Source: Pontibacter vulgaris (lineage in GTDB: Bacteria > Bacteroidota > Bacteroidia > Cytophagales > Hymenobacteraceae). From it: a stretch of 64,000 nucleotides of DNA. The position numbers and the translations under genes were made by a program. The stretch lies in contig NZ_JAJVDH010000003.1 of assembly GCF_022758145.1 (NCBI RefSeq), positions 248,001 through 312,000 on the forward strand. Reading direction: 5' to 3'. Below are positions 16,826-24,321 of this stretch, in pieces; the first letter of the stretch is position 1, and the number at the start of each line of letters is the position of its first letter. Below the pieces are notes generated by a model. It did no database searches, had not been told where the DNA came from, and saw only the letters and a program-made list of their open reading frames with translations.

Positions 16826-18704
16826 GCACCTTTCTCTTTTTATACTTTCAGTATTTACCAGCCTTGGGGTATTAGCACAATCTATGCCCCAGACAGGTTA
16901 TTTTATGTTCCCGATTAAGCCCGGCGAGCGCAATTACCTTTCCGGTTCTATGGGCGAAATCCGCTCAAACCACTTTCATGGCGGCATCGATATTAAAACC
17001 GATCAGCGCGAAGGCTTGCAAGTATTTGCATCTGCAGATGGTTATGTATCGCGTGTAAAGGCATCAACTTACGGCTACGGAAACATTATTTATATAACGC
17101 ACCCAAACGGCCTGGTTACCACTTACGCGCACTTGCTGTCGTTTTACGAGCCGCTTGCAAATTATATATTGCAGAAGCAGTACGAGAAAAAAACGTTTGA
17201 GCTGGAGTTATTCCCTGAGCCTAACCAATTCCCGGTAAAGCGTGGGCAAATTATCGGCCTTTCCGGCAACACCGGTGGCTCGGGCGGGCCTCACTTGCAC
17301 TTCGAGATCCGCGATAAAGAAGACCGCCTCTATAACCCGCTAAAGTATGGCTTTGCTGAAATCATAGACAATATAGCCCCCGATATTTATACGTTGGGAG
17401 TGCTTCCCTTAAGTATCCATTCACGCATCAACAAAGAATTCAACCGCTTTGAGTTTAAGCCGATAAAGGAAGGCAACAACTATACTTTAGCCGATACTGT
17501 TTTTGCAAATGGCCTTATAGGTTTTGAAATGCAAACTACCGACCGTTATGATGGTACTGCCAACAGAAACGGAACGCAGGAAGTAACGGTATTCGTGAAC
17601 AACAAACCATTGTATAACCACCTGATAGACCAGGTACCGTTTGAGTTGTCGCGCCAGGTTTCGCAACACATCAACTATACCTTGTATAAGCGTCAGAACC
17701 GCACATTCCAGAAATGCTTTGTGGATTATGGTAATGACCTGCCGCTTTATACTGCGCCCCAAAATCGTGGCCGCCTGAGCGTACACCCAGATTCTACTTA
17801 CCAGGTGCGTATCGAGGCCAAGGACTCTTATAATAATACTTCTACCTTAAACTTTATCGTTAAGGGCCAGGCACCGAGTTTTACCAAATCTTTATCTACA
17901 GCTGTTAAGAAGCCGCAGGTATCGTATGAGATTTTTGGCAATATCCTCAAAATTAACGCCACCGATACTTCCAGCACACCCCGCAACGTAGAACTATACA
18001 TAAGCGCCAAACGCTACGACCTGGCTCCGAGCTATACCAAGAACTCCACATCGGTTTGCCTTTATGATTTACGCGCCGGTCTGCCTGATTCAATTGGTTT
18101 CTGTGGCGCTACAAATAACCTTGAGTTTAACCAGATCGTGCCTCCCGGCCAGGAATTCAATTTCAAGAACCGTTTTGCCAATGTAGTTTTTAACAAAGAA
18201 ACCCTGTACGATACATTATACCTACAGACAAAGCTGGAAGGCAACGTTTATACTATCGGTGATTTTTACACGCCGCTGCACAAAGCCATGCAGGTAACCA
18301 TTACACCTGAAAAGCAACCGCTCGATAAAACAAAGGCAGCTGTATACTTTCTGGGTACAGGCCGTGGCCGTGGTATAGTTGGCGGTAAATGGGAAGGCAA
18401 CAGCATCACCTTCTCATCCAAAAACATGGGTAAGTTCCAGGTGCTGGAAGATGTGAAAGCCCCAACTATAAAACTGCTGAGTAAAAACAAAGATCAGATC
18501 AAGTTTAAGATCCGTGACGATCTGTCGGGCATCAACTCTTTTAATGCTTTTGTAAACGGCCAGTGGTTGCTTATGAAGTATGAGCATAAATCTGCCACAA
18601 TATGGTCTGAGAAATTAGATAAAAGTATACCTTTGTCTGGAGAAGTGATTTTGAAGGTAAAAGATTTAGCCGGCAACGAAGCTACTTTTACCACCACCAT
18701 CTAA
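16785..18704 (+). CDS. Exported M23-family metallopeptidase (LytM domain)
   Basis: About 639 residues from the ATG at 16785. A TTG at 16812 would instead begin MKLNKHLSLFILSVF, a cleaner signal peptide ending VLAQ, and may be the real start. Either way it overlaps the FAH-family gene. The LytM domain lies in the N-terminal third: NHFHGGIDI and GGPHLHFEIRD give the H-x(3)-D and H-x-H zinc ligands, with YGNIIYITHPNGL between. The remaining 400 residues look like beta-sandwich repeats and end without a membrane anchor. A cell-wall hydrolase or an activator of amidases is likely. Confidence 0.88.
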   Translation: MLKLKNFWILKLNKHLSLFILSVFTSLGVLAQSMPQTGYFMFPIKPGERNYLSGSMGEIRSNHFHGGIDIKTDQREGLQVFASADGYVSRVKASTYGYGNIIYITHPNGLVTTYAHLLSFYEPLANYILQKQYEKKTFELELFPEPNQFPVKRGQIIGLSGNTGGSGGPHLHFEIRDKEDRLYNPLKYGFAEIIDNIAPDIYTLGVLPLSIHSRINKEFNRFEFKPIKEGNNYTLADTVFANGLIGFEMQTTDRYDGTANRNGTQEVTVFVNNKPLYNHLIDQVPFELSRQVSQHINYTLYKRQNRTFQKCFVDYGNDLPLYTAPQNRGRLSVHPDSTYQVRIEAKDSYNNTSTLNFIVKGQAPSFTKSLSTAVKKPQVSYEIFGNILKINATDTSSTPRNVELYISAKRYDLAPSYTKNSTSVCLYDLRAGLPDSIGFCGATNNLEFNQIVPPGQEFNFKNRFANVVFNKETLYDTLYLQTKLEGNVYTIGDFYTPLHKAMQVTITPEKQPLDKTKAAVYFLGTGRGRGIVGGKWEGNSITFSSKNMGKFQVLEDVKAPTIKLLSKNKDQIKFKIRDDLSGINSFNAFVNGQWLLMKYEHKSATIWSEKLDKSIPLSGEVILKVKDLAGNEATFTTTI

Positions 18705-18712
18705 CCCGGTAC

Positions 18713-19165
18713 ATGGAACTGAAAATAGGCGACAAAGCCCCTGTGTTTGAAGGAACAGACCAGAACGGCAACACCATCAAACTCAGCGACTACAAAGGCA
18801 AAAAAGTAATTTTATACTTTTACCCGAAAGATAATACCTCTGGCTGCACGGCCCAGGCCTGCAACCTCCGCGACAATTACGCAGGGCTGCAACAGCAAGG
18901 CTACGAGGTAATAGGCGTAAGCACCGACAGCGAGAAGTCGCACCAGGGGTTTATAAGCAAGTATGAGCTGCCTTTCACACTCATTGCCGATACCGATAAG
19001 AAGATTGTTGAGCAGTATGGAGTATGGCAGGAAAAATCGATGTACGGGCGGAAGTACATGGGCACCATGCGCTACACGTTTGTTATTGATGAAAACGGCG
19101 TGATACAGGATATCATTACGAAAGTTAAAACCGCCGACCACGCTAACCAGATTCTGAGCAAGTAA
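18713..19165 (+). CDS. bcp: Thioredoxin-dependent thiol peroxidase (Bcp/PrxQ)
   Basis: 150 residues. The peroxidatic and resolving cysteines, five residues apart, are in YPKDNTSGCTAQACNLRD, the hallmark of atypical 2-Cys PrxQ enzymes that reduce peroxides and lipid hydroperoxides in the cytoplasm using thioredoxin. The late WQEKSMYGRKYMGTMR loop is also typical. It starts 8 bases after the M23 gene, completing the FAH-family/M23/Bcp unit. Confidence 0.95.
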   Translation: MELKIGDKAPVFEGTDQNGNTIKLSDYKGKKVILYFYPKDNTSGCTAQACNLRDNYAGLQQQGYEVIGVSTDSEKSHQGFISKYELPFTLIADTDKKIVEQYGVWQEKSMYGRKYMGTMRYTFVIDENGVIQDIITKVKTADHANQILSK

Positions 19166-19172
19166 TAAGAAG

Positions 19173-19204
19173 CGCAGCTGTCCACACGGGCGGCTGCGTT
19201 TTTC
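19173..19204 (+). terminator. bcp terminator
   Basis: CGCAGC at 19173-19178 pairs with GCTGCG at 19193-19198 over a 14-base loop, followed by TTTTTCG. Confidence 0.5.
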
Positions 19205-19258
19205 GTATAGTTAAAACATCATTCTTAATTTATTATTTCTAATTCATAATCAACCAAA

Positions 19259-20116
19259 GTGAACCCACACAACAAAAGCACTGAAGAACTGAAAGAGATC
19301 GCATCACAGGTGCGCCGCGACATCGTGCGTATGGTACACGCCGTAAATTCTGGTCACCCGGGCGGCTCGCTCGGCTGCACCGATTTCCTTGTGTCGCTGT
19401 ATTTCCGCGTGATGTACCACAACCCGGAATTTAACATGAATGGCAACGGCGAAGACCTTTTCTTCCTGTCTAACGGCCATATTTCGCCGGTTTGGTACAG
19501 TGTACTGGCACGCGCTGGTTATTTTGATGTAGCAGAGCTGGCAACGTTCCGCAAGATCAACTCCAGGCTGCAAGGCCACCCAGCCACTGAAGAAGGCTTA
19601 CCGGGAATACGTGTAGCATCGGGCTCGCTTGGCCAGGGCTTATCGGTTGCACTTGGCGCTGCGCAGGCTAAAAAGCTGAACAACGATCCTAACCTGGTAT
19701 ATGTACTGATGGGTGACGGCGAACTGGAAGAAGGCCAGGTATGGGAAGCTGCCATGTATGCGGCACACCATAAGATGGATAACCTGATTGCTACAGTAGA
19801 TAATAACGGCCAGCAGATTGATGGCTCTACTGAAGAAGTAATGTCGTTGGGTAACCTGCGTGCTAAATTCGAAGCTTTCGGATGGTTGGTACTGGAAGCC
19901 AATGGCAACGATTTCGATTCAATTGTACCAGCCCTGGAAAAAGCAAAAGCTGAAACCGGAAAAGGCAAACCAGTTATGATCCTGATGAACACTGAAATGG
20001 GCTTCGGCGTGGATTATATGATGGGCTCGCACAAATGGCATGGTGTTGCTCCTAACGACGAGCAGCTTGAGATTGCACTTCAGCAGCTTGCAGTAAAACA
20101 AGCATCAGATTACTAA
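19259..20116 (+). CDS. Transketolase, N-terminal subunit
   Basis: 285 residues, the thiamine-diphosphate-binding half of a split transketolase (pentose phosphate pathway). It has the family opening VNSGHPGGSLGCTDFL. The cofactor motif GDGELEEGQ continues for about 30 residues to DNNGQQ, and MGFGVDYM lies near the end. The start is GTG at 19259, the only candidate consistent with the family N terminus. The C-terminal subunit gene is 1.5 kb downstream at 21659. Between them lies a VWA-domain gene, which is unusual because split subunits are normally adjacent. Confidence 0.93.
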   Translation: MNPHNKSTEELKEIASQVRRDIVRMVHAVNSGHPGGSLGCTDFLVSLYFRVMYHNPEFNMNGNGEDLFFLSNGHISPVWYSVLARAGYFDVAELATFRKINSRLQGHPATEEGLPGIRVASGSLGQGLSVALGAAQAKKLNNDPNLVYVLMGDGELEEGQVWEAAMYAAHHKMDNLIATVDNNGQQIDGSTEEVMSLGNLRAKFEAFGWLVLEANGNDFDSIVPALEKAKAETGKGKPVMILMNTEMGFGVDYMMGSHKWHGVAPNDEQLEIALQQLAVKQASDY

Positions 20117-20185
20117 TAAATCACAATGCCTTTCGGGGCTATACTTTCGGTAAAAATTATACTTCCTGGCTTTAGCATATTGGCC

Positions 20186-21580
20186 ATGGCCCACCGGCGC
20201 AGTTTATACTTTATACTTTGCATGTTGCTGTTTTTAACAGCAACCGGGGCAGCTTTTGGCCAGGAGAAAAAGCCGCAGCCTAAAACGCGTATCCTCTTTC
20301 TGCTCGATGCTTCGGGTAGTATGATGGCCAAATGGGAAGACAGCGACCGCATGTCGGTAGCCAAAGACCTGCTGGCCAACTTAGTGGATTCGCTGGCGCG
20401 CTATCAGAATGTGGAAGTAGCCTTGCGCGTGTACGGGCACCAGTTTGGCCGTGAGCGCAACGATTGCAAAGACACAAAGCTGGAAGTACCTTTTGCTGCC
20501 AAAAATGCGGAACCGGTAAAGAAAAAGCTACAGCAGATTATACCACGGGGCAATACGCCCATCACGTATTCGCTGCTGCAATCGGCTGGTGATTTTCCGG
20601 AAGAGCCTAAAACCCGAAACGTGGTCATACTGATAACAGATGGCCTTGAATCGTGTGGCGGCGACCCTTGTGCCACTTCGCTGGCCTTACAGAAGAAGCG
20701 TATTTTTCTGCGTCCTTTTGTAATCGGTATAGGCATTGAGCCGGAGTATGAAAAACAGCTCAACTGCATTGGCCAGTATTTTAACGCGGCTGATATCAAG
20801 ACCTTTCAGAACGTTTTGAAGGAGATTGTGACGCAGACGCTGAGCCAGACCACCGTACGGGTAGACATAGAAGATGAGCAGGGTAAAACAGTGCAGAGTA
20901 ACGTAAACATGACGTTCCTGAACGCCCTTACCGGCGAACCTGAGTACAACTATGTGCACTACCTGGGCAGCAATGGCAAAAGCGATATGCTGGATGTAGA
21001 TGCCCTGCTTACATACGACCTGGTAGTTAATACTGTGCCTCCGGTAATAGAACGCAACCTGAAAATCGTGCCCGGCAAGCATAATGTTTTCACGGTTAAG
21101 GCGCCGCAAGGCGAGCTATACTTGCGCCAGGACGGCCCTTTGCCTTACGGCAGGCTGGATGCCATTGTGCGGGTACAGGATAAGGACCGTACATTAAATG
21201 TGCAGTCTTTTGGTAGCCGGCAAAAATACCTGGCCGGTAAGTATGATCTGGAACTTCTGACTTTGCCCCGTATTTATATGCGCGACGTGGAAATAAAACA
21301 AGGGCAGACAAACACGATATCGTTCCCTACGCCGGGTCAGCTTTCCATACCTTCCGATATGCAGGGTTACGGTAGTATTTATGCTTTGGAAGACGATGGG
21401 TCGCAACGGTGGCTTTATAACCTGCCGGAAAAAAGCAGCAAGATAGTGCTGGCTCTGCAGCCAGGCAAGTATAGATTGGTTTACCGCATGAAAGCAGCCC
21501 AAGCAAGTAAATTTACTGATGTGCAGGATTTTACTATCAGAGGGGGTGCAACAACAACTGTAAAAATTTTTAACAGATAA
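20186..21580 (+). CDS. Exported VWA-domain protein
   Basis: About 464 residues from the ATG at 20186, chosen because it gives a signal peptide (MAHRRSLYFILCMLLFLTAT, ending AFGQ). An upstream in-frame ATG at 20126 would bury it. The VWA domain occupies about residues 30-230: DASGSMM gives the MIDAS D-x-S-x-S, GNTPIT the Thr and ITDGLESCGGD the Asp. Cys pairs (ESCGGDPC and LNCIG) may form disulfides. The C-terminal half is beta-rich and may be several Ig-like domains. It interrupts the transketolase pair and shares their strand, so cotranscription is likely, but no functional link is known. Confidence 0.85.
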   Translation: MAHRRSLYFILCMLLFLTATGAAFGQEKKPQPKTRILFLLDASGSMMAKWEDSDRMSVAKDLLANLVDSLARYQNVEVALRVYGHQFGRERNDCKDTKLEVPFAAKNAEPVKKKLQQIIPRGNTPITYSLLQSAGDFPEEPKTRNVVILITDGLESCGGDPCATSLALQKKRIFLRPFVIGIGIEPEYEKQLNCIGQYFNAADIKTFQNVLKEIVTQTLSQTTVRVDIEDEQGKTVQSNVNMTFLNALTGEPEYNYVHYLGSNGKSDMLDVDALLTYDLVVNTVPPVIERNLKIVPGKHNVFTVKAPQGELYLRQDGPLPYGRLDAIVRVQDKDRTLNVQSFGSRQKYLAGKYDLELLTLPRIYMRDVEIKQGQTNTISFPTPGQLSIPSDMQGYGSIYALEDDGSQRWLYNLPEKSSKIVLALQPGKYRLVYRMKAAQASKFTDVQDFTIRGGATTTVKIFNR

Positions 21581-21658
21581 TTTAAATGAGCATGCTGCAG
21601 AAGTACTAAAACTATAGCATGCTTCATTACTTCTGACCTTTTAGAGATAACTATAAAA

Positions 21659-22618
21659 ATGAAAGACTTTCCTTACACAGAGAAAAAAGACACACGTTCC
21701 GGTTTCGGGGCAGGTTTACTGGAGTTAGGCCGCACTAACCCGGATGTAGTGGCCCTGTGCGCCGACTTAACAGGCTCACTTAAAATGGATGCTTTCCAGA
21801 AAGAGTTTCCGGAGCGTTTTTTCCAGGTAGGTATTGCCGAAGCTAACATGATGGGTATTGCCGCCGGTATGACCATTGGTGGTAAAATTCCATTCACGGG
21901 TACGTTTGCCAACTTCTCTACAGGGCGCGTGTACGACCAGATCCGTCAGTCTATTGCTTATTCTGGCAAGAATGTAAAAATATGCGCTTCGCACGCTGGT
22001 TTAACGCTGGGCGAAGATGGTGCAACCCACCAGATACTGGAAGATGTGGGCATGATGAAAATGCTGCCACACATGACTGTAATTAACCCATGCGACTTTA
22101 ACCAGACCAAAGCAGCTACCATTGCCATTGCTGCCTACGAAGGCCCGGTATACCTGCGCTTTGGCCGCCCAGCTGTGCCTAACTTCACTCCTGCCGATCA
22201 GAAATTTGAGATTGGTAAAGCAGTAATGCTGAACGAGGGTACCGATGTAAGTATATTTGCTACAGGCCATTTGGTTTGGAAAGCTATACTTGCTGGCAAG
22301 ATCCTGGCAGAAAAAGGCATCAACGCCGAAATTATAAATATCCACACCATTAAACCATTGGATGCAGAAGCCATCTTAGCATCTGTGGCAAAAACGAAAT
22401 GTGCTGTATCAGCAGAGGAGCACCAGCTAAACGGTGGCCTTGGCGATAGCATTGCACAGCTGCTTGGCCGCCAGATGCCATCTCCACTGGAAATGGTAGG
22501 TGTAAACGATAGCTTCGGCGAATCGGGTACGCCAGACCAGCTAATGGAAAAGTATGGCCTGAACGAGCAAAGTATAGTTGCTGCCGCAGAGCGCGCCATC
22601 AGCAGAAAAAAAGCTTAA
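21659..22618 (+). CDS. Transketolase, C-terminal subunit
   Basis: 319 residues, the pyrimidine-binding and C-terminal domains of transketolase. Visible motifs are FFQVGIAEANMMGIAAGM, with the catalytic Glu that activates thiamine, TGTFANF, the GLTLGEDGATHQ segment and EEHQLNGGLGDSIA near the end. It pairs with the N-terminal subunit at 19259-20116. The start at 21659 lies 78 bases after the VWA gene and is preceded by AGATAACTATAAAA with no Shine-Dalgarno. Confidence 0.93.
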   Translation: MKDFPYTEKKDTRSGFGAGLLELGRTNPDVVALCADLTGSLKMDAFQKEFPERFFQVGIAEANMMGIAAGMTIGGKIPFTGTFANFSTGRVYDQIRQSIAYSGKNVKICASHAGLTLGEDGATHQILEDVGMMKMLPHMTVINPCDFNQTKAATIAIAAYEGPVYLRFGRPAVPNFTPADQKFEIGKAVMLNEGTDVSIFATGHLVWKAILAGKILAEKGINAEIINIHTIKPLDAEAILASVAKTKCAVSAEEHQLNGGLGDSIAQLLGRQMPSPLEMVGVNDSFGESGTPDQLMEKYGLNEQSIVAAAERAISRKKA

Positions 22619-22673
22619 CAGTAAACAGATATTAGTTACCAGTAAGCATTACTGATATTAGTAACAAGCAGGG

Positions 22674-22711
22674 AAAGGCTGAAGCAATAGTGCTACAGCC
22701 TTTCTTTTTTA
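22674..22711 (+). terminator. Terminator after the transketolase unit
   Basis: AAAGGCTG at 22674-22681 pairs with CAGCCTTT at 22696-22703, with an inner AGCA-ATAG-TGCT, followed by CTTTTTTAT. Confidence 0.75.
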
Positions 22712-22780
22712 TAAATGATTACTGTTATTGCTGTATATTCAAAACTGTTCACGGTTTACTACTCCCTGTTAACTGTATAA

Positions 22781-23320
22781 GTGGAAGATAAAGAGCTTTT
22801 AGAGAAATTCGCGAACCCCGAAAGTCGAAACCTGGCCTTTAACCAGCTTGTAAGGAAGTACCAGCAGAAAGTATACTGGCACATCCGCAAGATGGTGATC
22901 GACCATGAAGACGCCGATGACCTTACCCAGGAGGTTTTTATTAAAGTATGGAAGAACCTGGAGAATTTCCGCCAGGATGCCCAGCTTTATACATGGCTCT
23001 ACCGTATTGCCACTAACGAGTGCCTTACTTTCTTATCCAGCAAAAAAAGGAAGTTCTTTCTGCCCATAAACGATGTGGCAGCCGAACTTGCCGAAAAGAT
23101 AGATTCCTCTCCCGACATTGCCGGCGACGAAATACAATTAAAGTTGCAGAAAGCCCTGCTTCGCCTGCCCGATAAACAGCGCCTGGTCTTTAACATGAAG
23201 TATTATGATGACCTGAAGTATGAAGAAATATCGGAGATACTGGGCACTTCGGTGGGTGCATTAAAGGCATCTTATCACCACGCAGTAAAAAAAATTGAAG
23301 AATTTCTAAAGCAGGATTAA
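22781..23320 (+). CDS. ECF-type RNA polymerase sigma factor
   Basis: 179 residues from a GTG start. Region 2 (residues 20-85) has DHEDADDLTQEVFIKVWKNL and the following F-R-x-D-A-Q-L-Y-T-W-L-Y-R-I-A-x-N segment. Region 4 (about 120-175) has LPDKQRLVFNMKYYDDLKYEEI and a helix-turn-helix ending VGALKASYHHAVKKI. The linker and a Lys-rich patch (SSKKRKFF) separate them. It is followed by a single-pass membrane protein (42 bases later) and a Spy-like exported protein, the usual layout of an envelope-stress regulon. Confidence 0.93.
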   Translation: MEDKELLEKFANPESRNLAFNQLVRKYQQKVYWHIRKMVIDHEDADDLTQEVFIKVWKNLENFRQDAQLYTWLYRIATNECLTFLSSKKRKFFLPINDVAAELAEKIDSSPDIAGDEIQLKLQKALLRLPDKQRLVFNMKYYDDLKYEEISEILGTSVGALKASYHHAVKKIEEFLKQD

Positions 23321-23362
23321 ACTATAGCTGCCCTGCTACATCTAACCCACAGATAAGACAGT

Positions 23363-23794
23363 ATGAACAAGGATTTCAAACTAAGCGATATACCCAAGCA
23401 CAACATTTACCAGGTGCCCGAAGGTTATTTTGACCGCCTGCCAATGCGTGTGATGGAACGGACTACAGCTACTGGTAATCAGCATCATAGCCCGGTTTAC
23501 ACTTCGCTTTGGCAAGCACTCCGTGTGGCTGTTGCTCCGTTTATTCTGCTGCTGGTTTTTGTAGGTGCATACTTTTTGAGCACCCCGACGCAAAAAGCTG
23601 GTAATGCAAGTATAGCTAACTTACCTGATCAGGAAATAGTTGATTATTTAACAACTTATGCCCAGGTAGAGGCAACAGATCTGGCAGAGCTTTCAGTAGC
23701 AGATAAAGACATTACATCCGATTTTTTAAATATCAGCCCAAACGTAGCTGAAAGTGAATTAGAATATTACCAGCTTAACGAAGAACCCTTTTAA
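23363..23794 (+). CDS. Single-pass membrane protein, possible anti-sigma factor
   Basis: 143 residues. The first 45 are cytoplasmic in character and include YQVPEGYFDRLPMRVMERT. One membrane helix follows at about 50-70 (VAVAPFILLLVFVGAYFL), then an acidic outside domain. The position between an ECF sigma gene and a Spy-like gene, and the F-x-V-P-x-G-Y-F-D-x-L-P start common in Bacteroidota anti-sigma-like proteins, support the role. No ZAS zinc motif (H-x3-C-x2-C) is present. Function is inferred from context. Confidence 0.75.
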   Translation: MNKDFKLSDIPKHNIYQVPEGYFDRLPMRVMERTTATGNQHHSPVYTSLWQALRVAVAPFILLLVFVGAYFLSTPTQKAGNASIANLPDQEIVDYLTTYAQVEATDLAELSVADKDITSDFLNISPNVAESELEYYQLNEEPF

Positions 23795-23800
23795 CCACCC

Positions 23801-24247
23801 ATGAAACAATATATTATACTTGCCCTTATTACCATCTTCTCCTTTGCCGGAACTACAGTCTCTGCTCAAAATACTTCCGAAAATCGCCAGGAAAATGTAG
23901 AGAGCGCCAAAGTAGCTTTCCTAACAGATAAGATGGAGCTTACTCCGGAGCAATCGCAGAAGTTTTGGCCGCTTTACAATGAATACCAGTCAAAGCGCCG
24001 CGAACTGACAAAATCATACCGAAGCGGCTATCGCCGTGATGTGGATGAGCTAAGTGAACAGGAAGCCAAAGCTCGCATAGAACGCATGTTTGATACACGC
24101 GAACAGGAATTACAACTTGAGAAAGAGTATGTTACAAAATTTCAACGAGTGATCACTAACAAGCAACTGGTTAAATTCTACCGTTCTGAGCGCGAATTCA
24201 CAAAGCTACTTCTCAAGCGCCTTGATGCCAGAAGAGCAAACAATTAA
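23801..24247 (+). CDS. Spy/CpxP-like periplasmic protein (ECF-associated)
   Basis: 148 residues with a Sec signal peptide at 1-22 (ends VSAQ). The mature part is almost wholly helical and strongly basic and acidic. It contains MELTPEQSQKFWPLYNEY, equivalent to the LTxxQ repeat of Spy and CpxP, which bind unfolded proteins in the periplasm. Similar proteins accompany ECF sigma genes in many Bacteroidota. It starts 6 bases after the preceding membrane-protein gene, so the three form one operon. Confidence 0.82.
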   Translation: MKQYIILALITIFSFAGTTVSAQNTSENRQENVESAKVAFLTDKMELTPEQSQKFWPLYNEYQSKRRELTKSYRSGYRRDVDELSEQEAKARIERMFDTREQELQLEKEYVTKFQRVITNKQLVKFYRSEREFTKLLLKRLDARRANN

Positions 24248-24264
24248 AATCATATTTCAGCTAT

Positions 24265-24306
24265 AAAACAAAAAGCCACTGCTTACGAGCAGTGGCTTTT
24301 TGTTTT
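24265..24306. terminator. Bidirectional terminator, convergent genes
   Basis: A perfect 19-bp inverted repeat: AAAACAAAAAGCCACTGCT at 24265-24283, loop TACG, then its complement at 24288-24306. Confidence 0.88.
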
Positions 24307-24321
24307 AGGAATTCTCTATTA

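Noticed and set aside
21590-21640. Inverted CAGAAGTA/TACTTCTG and two AGCATGC words before the transketolase C gene
   Set aside because: Long 22-base loop and no U-run. It could be a weak hairpin but nothing indicates function.
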